DNA of 64,000 bases from Roseicyclus sediminis (GCF_025515305.1 NZ_JAOPHT010000005.1:1-64000), one strand, 5' to 3'; shown: positions 45,110 through 53,809, counted from the stretch's first letter. The notes: a model not told the origin generated them from the sequence alone. Numbers and translations are program-made.

Positions 45110-46021
45110 ATGACGACGCTCCGGCAGATGCGCTTTCTTGTGGCCCTGGCCGACACCGGGAATTTCTCCCGCGCGGCGGAGCTGTGCCATGTCACCCAAT
45201 CCACTCTTTCCACCGGCCTGAAAGAGATGGAGGCGCGGTTGGGCGTGCAGGTCGCCGAACGCTCGACCCATTCGGTCCTGATGACGCCAGTAGGCCGGGA
45301 CCTGGCCGAGCGGGCGCGGGATATCCTGGTCCGTGTCGGCGATTTCGAGGCGCGCGCAAAATCCGAGGCCGAGGCGGGTGTAACGACGCTGCGCTTAGGG
45401 GCTATCCCCACGGTTGGGCCGTTCCTTCTACCCCATGCCCTGCCGATGATCCGCCGCCTCAAGCCCGGCATGAAGGTCTACCTGCGCGAGGAACTGACCG
45501 AGGCGTTGGTCGCGGGGCTGATCGAGGGGCGGCTCGACCTGATCCTGATCGCGCTGCCGCATGAGCTGCCGCCGCAGATCGCCACGCATCCGCTGTTCGA
45601 GGATGGCTATTCGCTCGCCACCCCGCGCGCGCATCCTTTGGCCAACCTTTCACTGGTTGAAGGGCCGGACCTGCAAGGCCGCGATCTGTTGTTGCTGGAA
45701 CGCGGGCATTGCCTGCAGCAGCATGCGTTGTCGAGCATGCCGGGCGTAGCGCTTGGCGAAAGCGGATCCTTCTCGGCCACCAGCCTGCCGACACTGGTGG
45801 CGATGGTGGAGGAAGGGTTGGGCATAACGCTTCTGCCCGATCTCGCACGTGATGGTGGCGTGGCGCGCGGGCATGATCTCCAACTGACCGCGCTGGCAGG
45901 CGCGACACCGCGTCAGATCGCGCTAGCCTGGCGCAACAGCACAAGCCACGCGGGGCTTTACAACGAGATTGGCGACATTCTGGCCGCGGCGCGAAACGAC
46001 TTGCACAGTCGTGAACACTGA
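45110..46021 (+). CDS. OxyR-like LysR regulator lacking the second sensor cysteine
   Basis: 303 aa. The HTH at about 2-60 contains NFSRAAELCHVTQSTLSTGLKEME, which is OxyR-like, and the sensing loop LLLLERGHCLQQHAL puts Cys201 at the OxyR Cys199 position. The following segment is SSMPGVALGES, with no Cys where E. coli OxyR has Cys208. The regulatory domain resumes with FSATSLPTLVAMVEEGLGITLLP. A peroxide sensor using one Cys (sulfenate or mixed disulfide) is the likely reading. It is divergent from the peroxiredoxin gene. Confidence 0.85.
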   Translation: MTTLRQMRFLVALADTGNFSRAAELCHVTQSTLSTGLKEMEARLGVQVAERSTHSVLMTPVGRDLAERARDILVRVGDFEARAKSEAEAGVTTLRLGAIPTVGPFLLPHALPMIRRLKPGMKVYLREELTEALVAGLIEGRLDLILIALPHELPPQIATHPLFEDGYSLATPRAHPLANLSLVEGPDLQGRDLLLLERGHCLQQHALSSMPGVALGESGSFSATSLPTLVAMVEEGLGITLLPDLARDGGVARGHDLQLTALAGATPRQIALAWRNSTSHAGLYNEIGDILAAARNDLHSREH

Positions 46022-46483
46022 GCCGAATTCGCGTCATTCCAATTCGAGTCTTTCCCAGAAAAATTGCGGTATATGCAGGGGCTATCGGTCCGTGATCGCG
46101 TCCACGAATGTCGCGCGTTCGCGTACTGATCTGATCAAAGCCCCGAGCACGCTTGATCATCGCCACATGATGGATGTGATGGAGCCAGGATTTCGCGGGC
46201 GGCACTGGCTGCCTTGGATACCGCTGGCCATGCGCCAGCCCGGGAGAGACCCGAGGTATTCCACGCGTTGGTTCGTGACTGGCTATACCGGCTGTAAGCT
46301 GAAATCAGACATCTCCGTAGTGGCGGCTTTGTCCGCGTTGCAGTCGCCCAGACACAATCAGGTCAATGGCCGCTTAAGCGAATAACGGACGGGTCACGCA
46401 CATTGCGCGATCGTCTGCTTTTCAAGAAAGGGCGCCCTTTGCGTCTCCAGTTATTGAAGCGGTGGTCATGTCGCTCATCATGC
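46022..46483. other. Intergenic, no gene supported
   Basis: About 460 bp, AT-richer than the flanking genes. No convincing coding frame, tRNA or hairpin is seen. Fragments such as GGCGGCTTTGTCCGCG near 46322 resemble the patches in other gaps. It marks the transition from the oxidative-stress genes to the mobile-element remnants. Confidence 0.45.
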
Positions 46484-47215
46484 TCAATACGGTCCCCGTC
46501 TTGCCCCGAGCCGCCCGTCAATGATCTCGACGATGCGCCGTGATCGCCGGATGTCCTCGTCAACGCGCTCGATCTCTCGTGGATCGTCCAGTGACTTGCG
46601 GTATTCAAGCAACTCATCGACCTCAGCCTGGAAGTCGTATCGACGACGCATGAACTCGTCGTACTCCGCCTTTTCCTCCTTCGTTGCGGGTCCGACGACA
46701 CGAGCCGTCCCTTCGTTCATGTCGATGATGATGTCATCGGGATGCGGCAACGGGTCGGGCAGGTCCGTGATGCCAAGTTGCTCGCGACGACGCAGTTCCT
46801 TCTCCCACTCCACCTTGTAGGTGATCGCTACGTCGAGCCATTCGTCGTGCAGAGCCTTGTTGGCGTTCTCCGTTGAGGCGAGCAGCTCGGCGAACAAGCG
46901 TTGTGCCCGCGCATGCCCCTTGGCGGCATTGACCGCGATCGAGCGCATGACGGCCTGTGCCATTGGGATCGTCACGTTGCGGTCCCCATCCCGAACCTGG
47001 ATGCCACGATAGGCCTCGTCGAGGATGATACCCTTCATGCGCTCCTCGTGAAGCGCAGGCCGCTTATTCTTCGCACCCTTCGGCCGCCCGCGCGGATTGC
47101 CGGACTGACCCGGCTTGAACCGTGTTGCCTCGGGCGGTTTGCCGTATCCGACCTCGTAGCCCGGCCGAGGCATCAGCGCCCTGCCCTTCTCTCCGCTGTT
47201 CTTAACGTCCTTCAT
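46484..47215 (-). CDS. DUF5681 domain protein
   Basis: A 243-aa protein. The DUF5681 core (YGKPPEATRFKPGQSGNPRGR, then PKGAKNK) lies at about residues 24-50, followed by a charged, probably helical region. This domain is common in phages and integrated elements, often beside a DNA methylase or terminase, and its function is unknown. The start overlaps the methyltransferase stop (ATGA), so the two genes once formed one operon. Confidence 0.8.
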   Translation of the reverse strand: MKDVKNSGEKGRALMPRPGYEVGYGKPPEATRFKPGQSGNPRGRPKGAKNKRPALHEERMKGIILDEAYRGIQVRDGDRNVTIPMAQAVMRSIAVNAAKGHARAQRLFAELLASTENANKALHDEWLDVAITYKVEWEKELRRREQLGITDLPDPLPHPDDIIIDMNEGTARVVGPATKEEKAEYDEFMRRRYDFQAEVDELLEYRKSLDDPREIERVDEDIRRSRRIVEIIDGRLGARRGPY

Positions 47216-47549
47216 TCCGCGGCCTCCTGGAGGATAGCCGGCGGCACCCAGCCACAAACCAGCTGCTCGGCCTCATCCTTGGCGAAAGCCTCCCATCGGG
47301 CGAGGATCCGGTCGCAATAGATCGGGTCGAGCTCGCAAAGATAGCCGCGACGGCCCGTCTTCTCAGCAGCAATGAGCGTCGAGCCAGAACCGCCAAAGAG
47401 ATCGAGGACAATCTCGCCACGCCCCGAGACATCGCGGATGGCGTCAGCGATCATCTGCACGGGCTTCACCGTGGGATGCAGGCTCAGCTCCTCCATCCGG
47501 CCCTTCCGCATCGTGTTGACGCCCTTGTACTGCCAGACGTTCGTCCGGT
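47212..47549 (-). pseudogene. DNA methyltransferase (N4/N6 type), N-terminal part missing
   Basis: Only about the last 110 residues remain. TNVWQYKGVNTMR, LHPTVKPVQMIADAI, VLDLFGGSGSTLIAAE and YLCELDPIYCDRIL are the C-terminal part of a beta-class methylase (motifs X and I). The catalytic (D/N/S)PP(Y/W) motif and the rest are absent. The homology stops at about 47550, exactly where the element-end repeat begins, so an insertion or later deletion cut the gene there. It overlaps the DUF5681 gene. Confidence 0.82.
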
Positions 47550-47596
47550 AGTCTGCGCAGGGCAATTCCGCGATACGAGGTGTGCGTGTGGAGGGA
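47550..47596. repeat. Element-end repeat, copy B
   Basis: AGTCTGCGCAGGGCA-ATTCCGCGATACGAGGTGTG matches copy A (from about 16584) and copy C (from about 47966). It directly follows the broken methylase and ends at the stop codon of the recombinase remnant. The point where A and B stop matching (47550) is the best estimate of the element terminus. Confidence 0.7.
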
Positions 47597-47815
47597 TCAG
47601 AGAGACGCGATTAGCGACCGCTGCTCGGACCAGTCTGAGGGAATCTCATGCCGGAGACACCAATCCGAGGTGAAGCCCATCGGCTGCTTTCCATCCAGCA
47701 CATCCCGAACGATATCGGCCGCGAGGAAGGCAAGGTCGATCATCTGCTGGACGCGACGTTTGGAGGTGCCTTCCGTTTCTGCGATCTCTGCAAAGGTCGC
47801 GCCGGCCTTGACCGG
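47597..47815 (-). pseudogene. Large serine recombinase remnant (C-terminal fragment)
   Basis: About 70 residues align with the last 70 of the recombinase at 16633-18273. ATFAEIAETEGTSKRR, QQMIDLAFLA and DVLDGKQPMGFTSDWC recur with a few substitutions, and both end SDWSEQR plus five residues. Homology stops near 47815 and is followed by element-end copy C. The resolvase domain is absent, so it cannot be active. Confidence 0.85.
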
Positions 47816-47841
47816 ATGGCGCGAGCTTGGCAGCACAGCCA

Positions 47842-48040
47842 GTCACTTACCGAAATCGAGACGGTGCGCGGTACGGTGCAGATAGTGCCGTAGTCTCGGC
47901 CGCCTGCCGACCTGCAGGGACATCCGAAGACCGTGAACTGCCCCATCAAGGCGCCCAGCTTCGCTTGAAGTCCGCACTCGGCATTTCCGCGGTACGAGGC
48001 GTGGCTAGTGTGGATCAGCGAGATACGATCTGAGCGCGTT
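47842..48040. repeat. Element-end repeat, copy C, with the last codons of a third recombinase
   Basis: It begins with AGCCAGTCACTT (from 47840), the same bases that follow CC at the tRNA-Gln 3' end, and stays similar to 16461-16632 throughout. It then continues past a stop codon (48015-48017) into about nine codons resembling a recombinase C-terminus (QR-x-x-I/L-V/A-S/T), and the match ends near 48040. It is a remnant of a second element lying against remnant B. Confidence 0.7.
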
Positions 48041-48144
48041 GAACCTGGCTCCCCCAAAAAAGAAGTGGGGAGTCGCGGGAAATGGCTCGGAAAAAGACTT
48101 GGCGGCTGGCTTTTTCGCGGCCCCGGCAAGCGTCCGCGTTGAGC

Positions 48145-48345
48145 TCAAGATAGCCGTGCGCTGCACCTTTGCTGAAGGTCCGCCGCCAACGGGCGCGGCC
48201 GTCGACCGCGGCGAACCCGAGCGGCCTGATTGCGGACTTCGATGTCCTCACGCCAGTTTCCCTCGAACTCGAGCGCCGCCGCCATCGGCCAGAGCCACAG
48301 GACCGAATGCTCGTGGACGGGTGAGTGTTTGACTTTCCGGGTCAT
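48145..48345 (-). CDS. Short frame of unknown identity, possibly a gene fragment
   Basis: 66 aa. The first 40 residues (MTRKVKHSPVHEHSVLWLWP, then MAAALEFEGNWREDIEVRNQ) look like a genuine protein with ordinary composition, whereas the Arg-rich tail does not. A GGATGGAGAC sequence precedes the ATG. It could be a gene whose 3' part was lost when the adjacent element remnants formed. I do not recognise a family. Confidence 0.3.
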   Translation of the reverse strand: MTRKVKHSPVHEHSVLWLWPMAAALEFEGNWREDIEVRNQAARVRRGRRPRPLAADLQQRCSARLS

Positions 48346-48384
48346 GTCTCCATCCGCTTTGAGCCTGCCGCTACATCTGGGGGC

Positions 48385-49698
48385 CTATCGATGCCGAACC
48401 GGGTGAGAACGGTAGCGCCGCCTGACCTCCCGATCGGTCATCCAGTGCAACAGGATTTCGGTCGCGAAGGCGAAGCCGAAGAACGCTCCGATCCACATCA
48501 GAAGAAGCGGCGATGTTCCGGCGATGTGATACGCGCCCAGGACGATCGCGCCCGCATTGGCAGCGATGGCCAGCACGATGAGCGGCCGTGCCGCCCCGGT
48601 CGCCCTGATGAGGCGCAGGTGTCCGACATGGACCGTCAGGTGAATGATCAACATGGACAAGGCGCCAATGGCCGCGATCTGCGACAGGTCGAAAACCGTG
48701 GCGAAAAGGATGACGAGGGCCGAGCTGACCACGAGCCCTTCCTTGCTGTGCGCAATGGGCTTGCCGAAGGCGCTGGGCAGTTCGCCAAGACGCGCGAGGC
48801 GGTAGGTCACGTTGGTCACGGCATAGAGGCTCGCGTTGATCGCCGAGGCCGTGGCGAATAGCGCGGCGATGGCCACGATCTGGAAGCCGGTCTGTCCCAG
48901 GATCGGTCGCGCGGCTTCGGCCAGGGCGAAATCCTGCGCGGCGATGACGCGATCCGGCGGCAGGTTGCCGAAAACGCTCACGGCGATCGCGATGTAGACG
49001 GCCATCACCAACACGATCGCCGTCATGATCGCGCGCGGCAGCGTACGGGCGGGATCGTGCATGTCCTCCGCCGCGTTGCCAACGATGCGGAAACCCTCGT
49101 AGGCGAAAAAGGTGACGGCGACGCCGTAAAGGATCATCGAGACCGGCGGATAGGTGGCGGGCGAGAGGTAGTCCGGTGAAATGAATGCCATCCCGATCGC
49201 CGCGAAGCCGATCAGAACCGACATCTTCACCAGGACGACCAGGTTCTCGATCCGCGCCATGGCGCGGGCGCCCTCGAGATTGATCAGCATGAACGTCACG
49301 ATGATCCCGGCTGCAAAGACCTCAATCATCCAGTCAGGCGATCCGTCCGGAAGAAGGGCGTTGGCATAGGCGCCGAAGGTGCGCGCCACGAGCGACACGG
49401 CCACGAGCGAGCCCAGATACATCATGACGCTCATCGTCCCGGAAAATCGGCCCACGCCATAGGCCTGCACGAGGTATTCGACGACACCGCCGGCGGACGG
49501 GTAGCGCGCGCCCAACCGCCCTATCGAATAGCCGCTCAGCAGTGCCACGAAGCCCCCGATGAGAAACGAGAGCCAGACGGCGCTGCCCGCGATCGCGCCG
49601 GCCTGGCCGAGGAGCGCGAATATCCCCGCGCCCACCATCGCGCCGATGCCCATGGCCACGGCGGACCAGAAAGATACCTCGTTGCCGGGCTTGTGCAT
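48385..49698 (-). CDS. APC family amino acid permease
   Basis: A 437-aa transporter with twelve predicted helices. The substrate-binding G-x-G region in helix 1 reads GIGAMVGAGIFALLGQAG (residues about 17-34), and helix 6 has VAVTFFAYEGFRIVGN. The family imports or exchanges amino acids or amines with protons, and the substrate here is unknown. It is a single gene with a long upstream region (608 bp). Confidence 0.87.
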   Translation of the reverse strand: MHKPGNEVSFWSAVAMGIGAMVGAGIFALLGQAGAIAGSAVWLSFLIGGFVALLSGYSIGRLGARYPSAGGVVEYLVQAYGVGRFSGTMSVMMYLGSLVAVSLVARTFGAYANALLPDGSPDWMIEVFAAGIIVTFMLINLEGARAMARIENLVVLVKMSVLIGFAAIGMAFISPDYLSPATYPPVSMILYGVAVTFFAYEGFRIVGNAAEDMHDPARTLPRAIMTAIVLVMAVYIAIAVSVFGNLPPDRVIAAQDFALAEAARPILGQTGFQIVAIAALFATASAINASLYAVTNVTYRLARLGELPSAFGKPIAHSKEGLVVSSALVILFATVFDLSQIAAIGALSMLIIHLTVHVGHLRLIRATGAARPLIVLAIAANAGAIVLGAYHIAGTSPLLLMWIGAFFGFAFATEILLHWMTDREVRRRYRSHPVRHR

Positions 49699-50124
49699 GT
49701 CGGACTATCCCGACCAGGACAGCGGACGGTCCCAGGCCTTCCGCGCGCCGCCCTTCGCCAGGGGTTCGGCAAACAGCATCGCCTTTCGGGCTGTCCGCGC
49801 ACGCAATTTCGCATGGCGTCGGGGCGAGCGGCCGACAGGCATCGCGCAGTCACCGCACGCATGAAGAAAGGCAGATCGGGGACAGGCCGCCCGCATTCCG
49901 CGCGGGAATGGCACGCGCGATCCGGTCGAGATATTCGCCTTAGGTTTCGTCCCGCACCCATCGGGCGGGTGGCGTCCCACTCGAGGTTGACTTGAAAGGC
50001 TCATTGCTCGTGCAATCAGGTTTGACGGTCATATCCGGGACAGCGTTTCAGCATCCCCGACCAACACTGCCCCCCGGTCCATCTTCCCACTTCGCATAAT
50101 TTAAGGTGCTTCTGGCACGACACC

Positions 50125-50138
50125 TTGATCCAGGTCAG
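50125..50138. promoter_or_regulatory. FNR-like box, distal
   Basis: TTGAT-CCAG-GTCAG has two mismatches to the TTGAT-N4-ATCAA consensus. It lies 168 bp upstream of the gene at 50307 and 49 bp (start to start) from a better copy. Confidence 0.5.
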
Positions 50139-50173
50139 CGTTCGGGTTTTCGGCGCTCCCACATCGGTCGTTC

Positions 50174-50187
50174 TTGATGCGGGTCAA
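50174..50187. promoter_or_regulatory. FNR-like box, proximal
   Basis: TTGAT-GCGG-GTCAA has one mismatch to the FNR consensus and the same form as the box upstream of cydD. It lies 119 bp upstream of the stress-type gene at 50307. It suggests control by FnrL or a related Crp/Fnr (NO-responsive) regulator. Confidence 0.65.
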
Positions 50188-50306
50188 GGTGAGCCGAGTT
50201 GATGAGCGATATTCGTTTCAGCACGAAAGTTTGTGGATCGCAAAGGCCGAACAGTCTCTGGCGACTCATCTCGTCCATCAACATGCAAGAATGAAGTGGG
50301 GAAGGA

Positions 50307-50930
50307 ATGTCCGAAGCTACACCAAAGACCGGCAATACAGTGCGCGAGGTCGTCGCTGTGTTTCACGATGCCGAAAAGCTCGAAGCAGCGGCGAACGCGC
50401 TTCTGAAGGCCGGTGTTCCGGAAAGACGGCTGAGCCTGCTGGGCGACAAGGAAACGGTCGCGAAAAGGCTTGGCCATCATTTCGAGCCGGTCGAGCTGAT
50501 GGAGGACGATCCTCGCATCCCCCAGAGCGCGTTCGTCTTCAAGGAGGACCGGCAAGCGGCCGAAGCCGTTGCCATCGGACTTCCCATGTATGTGGGCGCG
50601 ATGGGCGGCGCTCTGATGCTGGTGGCCAGCGGAGGCGCATTGGCGGCGGTCCTGCTGGCGGCGGCCGCCGGGGGAACCGTTGGCGCGGGCCTCGGCGCAG
50701 TGATTGCCGAGGCAATCGGCAAGACTCATGCCGACCGTATGGAAGAGAACCTCCGGAACGGCGGGATTCTCCTTTGGGTGTTTGTCGAGGACGCTGCCGA
50801 GGAGCAGGAGGCCATCGAGATTCTGGAACGCGAAGGCGGCACGGATGTCCACGCCCACGAGATCGCCCGAACAATGGGCGAGGAAGAGAGCCCTTTGAAG
50901 GGTTGGAACCCGGATCCGTTCCTGGACTGA
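50307..50930 (+). CDS. Stress-type protein with central glycine-rich hydrophobic segment
   Basis: 207 aa. An N-terminal ferredoxin-like part (VREVVAVFHDAEKLEAAANA, as in general stress protein 17M/YflT) is followed by a Gly/Ala-rich hydrophobic hairpin (about 92-135) and a second alpha/beta part (GGILLWVFVEDAAEEQEAIE). The pattern resembles proteins that insert a hairpin into a membrane. The function is unknown. It lies 112 bp before the metallo-beta-lactamase-fold gene on the same strand, and FNR-like boxes precede it. Confidence 0.65.
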   Translation: MSEATPKTGNTVREVVAVFHDAEKLEAAANALLKAGVPERRLSLLGDKETVAKRLGHHFEPVELMEDDPRIPQSAFVFKEDRQAAEAVAIGLPMYVGAMGGALMLVASGGALAAVLLAAAAGGTVGAGLGAVIAEAIGKTHADRMEENLRNGGILLWVFVEDAAEEQEAIEILEREGGTDVHAHEIARTMGEEESPLKGWNPDPFLD

Positions 50931-51042
50931 AAGATGCCGCTGATTGCGCGGCAATAGACAGGCCGCCCCCGCACCGCAGGGCCCGATCACGACGATCCGG
51001 CCGTGCGGCGCCTCAACCATGACTGCGAAGGATGGCCGCTCC

Positions 51043-51972
51043 ATGCCAAATGCCTTGATCCGGACTTATGCCTCGCTCGCCGCTGTGGTGGCGCTGGCCC
51101 TGACCGGCCCGGCGCTCGCCGACTTGCAAGGCGTGCCCGTGGCGGATGGCATTTGGGCCATCGTAGGCGACAAGGGCCAACGCAGCCCGGAAAACCTGGG
51201 CAACAACGCCACTTTCGGCCTTGTCGAAACCGACGAGGGTGCAGTTCTGATCGACGCGGGCGGCAGTTATCTGGGCGCCGAACAGCTACACGCCGCGATC
51301 CGCAATCTGACGGATCAGCCTGTGACGCTCGTCATCGACACTGGCGGTCAGGATCACCGTTGGATGGGCAACGGATACTGGGCAGAACACGGAGCCCGGA
51401 TTCTTGCTGCAGAAGCGGCTGTCGCGGATCAGCAGGCGCGCGTCTCGCTGCAGATGACCATGCTCAGCCAATTGATCGGTGAAGGCCTTGCCGGCACGGA
51501 ACCGGTCTACGCTTCCGAGACTTTCGAGGACCACATGGAACTCGACATCGGGGGTCGAACCATCGAGGTTTTCCATGCCGCCCCCGCCCATACGCCAGGC
51601 GACACCTTTGTCTGGCTACCTGAGGACCGGGTCGTCTTTGCGGGCGATATCGTGTTCACCGAACGGCTTCTTGGCGTGCTGGATGTCTCCAGTTCCGCAG
51701 GCTGGCTCGAAGCTTTCGAGGCGTTGGCCGCGCTCGAACCGCTGCACGTGGTCCCGGGGCACGGCAGTCCGACCACGCTGGAGACCGCGCGAGCGGAAAC
51801 CTACGACTACCTCGTCAACCTCCGAGACGAGATGCGCGACTACATCGATGACGGCGGCGACATCATAGGCTCCGTCGAGGTGGACCAGTCCGCATTCCGC
51901 CACCTGGAGCAGTTCGAGGCGCTCGCAGGGCGGAACGCTCAGGCCGTGTTCCAGGAGATGGAGTGGGAGTGA
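51043..51972 (+). CDS. Secreted metallo-beta-lactamase-fold protein with incomplete metal motif
   Basis: 309 aa from the ATG at 51043 (AAGGA 11 bp upstream), giving a signal peptide of about 23 residues ending ALAD. The fold is clear: TFGLVETDEGAVLIDAG, later HTPGDTFVWLPEDRVVFAGDIVF and VVPGHGSP. The usual H-x-H-x-D-H motif is TGGQDHRW, keeping only the last Asp-His. The protein may bind a single metal or have changed chemistry. It is probably in the same unit as the stress-type protein. Confidence 0.78.
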   Translation: MPNALIRTYASLAAVVALALTGPALADLQGVPVADGIWAIVGDKGQRSPENLGNNATFGLVETDEGAVLIDAGGSYLGAEQLHAAIRNLTDQPVTLVIDTGGQDHRWMGNGYWAEHGARILAAEAAVADQQARVSLQMTMLSQLIGEGLAGTEPVYASETFEDHMELDIGGRTIEVFHAAPAHTPGDTFVWLPEDRVVFAGDIVFTERLLGVLDVSSSAGWLEAFEALAALEPLHVVPGHGSPTTLETARAETYDYLVNLRDEMRDYIDDGGDIIGSVEVDQSAFRHLEQFEALAGRNAQAVFQEMEWE

Positions 51973-52241
51973 AAAAAACGAATTCCCATGCCGAAAGCGC
52001 GGTCGTCGGCCAGATCCGCATTCGACGGACCATGCAGTTGCGTGCCGAACGACAGCTTTCGATCGGGGCCACTCACTCCGGCTGGTGCGACCGCTGCCCG
52101 GAACGGGAGCGTGCCGTGCAGTGCTGCCAGTGCCGTGTCACCTGGATCGGCAAGGACCGTCACGCCGCGGACGCGCGCGACCGCTCCGTCCGCCACTCGG
52201 TCGCTCCCGTCCCAAGGTGAACGGCGGCTTTGCGGCGACCG

Positions 52242-53105
52242 CTATCTCCAGGGTCCGTCGGCGGCTCTGCGTGTCTCTTGACCCGCCAGAGCCCGAAGCG
52301 CCGCAATCCGCTTTTCGACCGGTGGATGCGTCGCGAACAGGCTGTCGTAGGCCTGCATGTGCAAGGGGTTGATGATGAACATGTGGGCCGTCGCTGGATT
52401 GCGCTCGGCTGCGATGTTGTCGATACGCCCCGAGAGCTGGCCCAGACGCTGCAATGCCGAGGCGAGCCACAAGGGGTTGCCGCATATGGCCGCGCCGGCC
52501 TTGTCCGCCTCGTATTCCCGGGTCCGGCTGATCGCCATCTGAACCATGCCGGCCGCCAGGGGCGCCAGGATCATCATTGCGATCGTACCGACGAGCCCCA
52601 TCGGGCGATCGCGGCCACCCCCGAAGAACAAGGCAAAATTCGCAAGCATGGAGACTGCGCCGGCAAGCGTCGCGGTGATGGTCATCGTCAGCGTGTCGCG
52701 GTTCTTGATATGCGCGAGTTCATGGGCCACGACGCCTGCCACCTCTTCCCGGTTCATGCTTCCGAGCAGGCCCCTCGTCACGGCGACGGCGGCATTGTCG
52801 GGATTGCGGCCCGTGGCGAACGCATTGGGTTGCTCGGTCTCGAGGATGAACAGCTTCGGCATGGGCAAGCCCGCGTTTCGAGCGAGCTCTTCCGTCATGC
52901 GATAGAGGTCCGGGGCCGATCGCGCATCGATCTCTCGCGCGTCATGCATCCTGAGAACGACCTTGTCGGAGTTCCAGTAGGCGAAAAAGTTCATGCCGAA
53001 GGCGAACACGAGGGCAACTGCGAGGCCGGTTTCGCCACCGAGAAAAAGCCCGAAGACGCCCACCAGCGCCGTCATCGCGGCCATAAGCACAAAGGTCCTA
53101 ACCAT
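52242..53105 (-). CDS. htpX: Membrane zinc protease HtpX
   Basis: A 287-aa M48 metallopeptidase. Two N-terminal helices (about 5-45) precede the zinc motif HELAH in [13 protein letters not shown] near residue 128, with the third ligand Glu in [13 protein letters not shown]. Later hydrophobic segments lie at about 147-195. HtpX degrades misfolded inner-membrane proteins. The ATG at 53105 gives the normal N-terminus ([14 protein letters not shown]). It is monocistronic. Confidence 0.94.
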   Translation of the reverse strand: MVRTFVLMAAMTALVGVFGLFLGGETGLAVALVFAFGMNFFAYWNSDKVVLRMHDAREIDARSAPDLYRMTEELARNAGLPMPKLFILETEQPNAFATGRNPDNAAVAVTRGLLGSMNREEVAGVVAHELAHIKNRDTLTMTITATLAGAVSMLANFALFFGGGRDRPMGLVGTIAMMILAPLAAGMVQMAISRTREYEADKAGAAICGNPLWLASALQRLGQLSGRIDNIAAERNPATAHMFIINPLHMQAYDSLFATHPPVEKRIAALRALAGQETRRAADGPWR

Positions 53106-53809
53106 GGGATTCTCCAAAACGGATCTGACGGCCAGACTACACCTACAGTGTCGCCGAGATAAGTTGGTGATGTCAGGGCGAAGCACGGGTCACCGAACGC
53201 TCGGGATGCTCGGATTTGTCCGCGCTCCGGACATCGGGGGCACGGATTTCGCTGTGGTCGTCTGGAGTGGCCGCCCTTCGTTTCGCGTCGCAGCTGTCTG
53301 TTTCGGCCGGCTTGTGCTGCGTCCGCGACCGCCGGAGCCACGCCAGGTCCGCAAAGGGTTCCGAAGCCGTCGTTTGCTGCGCCCCAAGGTGAACGTCCGC
53401 TGCGACCCAGAGCGGACGAGGCATTCCGCAACCAATATGTCGGGGCCGCGGACGAAGGCGGTTTGCATCCCCGCTTTTTTCTTGACCTGTCTATAGTTTC
53501 ACACATTAGGACGGCCTTAACATTCGAGAACGGGCATGAGCGGACAAGGCGGCGGATGGTGCGGATTCCGGAACTGGCGGAGAGCCTGGGCCTCTCCCGC
53601 ACGAGGCTGGGGCGTTCTGGCGTTCTCCGAGATGGTCTGGCGCAGCGATGCAGCTTCGGACGACCTGCGCGCTGAACTTGCCGCCTACCAAGCCTGCGAC
53701 GGGATCGTTAGCTTCGAGATGCTCGTGTTGCAGAAGCCATGACGGGCAGCGCGATGCCGATCATCAATCGCGGCACGGCAGTGCAGGTCCCGCCGACGGA
53801 GACATGACG
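53106..53809. other. Intergenic, palindrome-bearing, no gene supported
   Basis: About 700 bp. It contains GTCCG-CGCTC-CGGAC (53218-53232) and GTCCGCT-N9-AGCGGAC (53395-53417), the same half-sites as patches in other gaps. A 67-residue frame at 53536-53742 ends plausibly (GIVSFEMLVLQKP) but has a Trp/Arg-rich start and no recognisable family. I leave it uncalled. Confidence 0.5.

Larger units (their letters stand above)
49699..50306. other. Intergenic with regulatory sites
   Basis: About 600 bp with no supported gene. The half near 50306 is AT-richer and holds two FNR-like boxes (50125-50138 and 50174-50187). This should be the control region of the stress-type gene at 50307, and possibly of the permease on the other side. 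Confidence 0.5.

Noticed and set aside
48049-48072. Hairpin CTCCCC...GGGGAG with an A-rich loop near the element remnants
   Set aside because: Stem of only six pairs with a 12-nt loop and no clear gene end to serve. Could be chance.
53536-53742. Small forward frame in the gap before the acetyltransferase
   Set aside because: Trp/Arg-rich start, no good ribosome binding site and no family. Left as non-coding.
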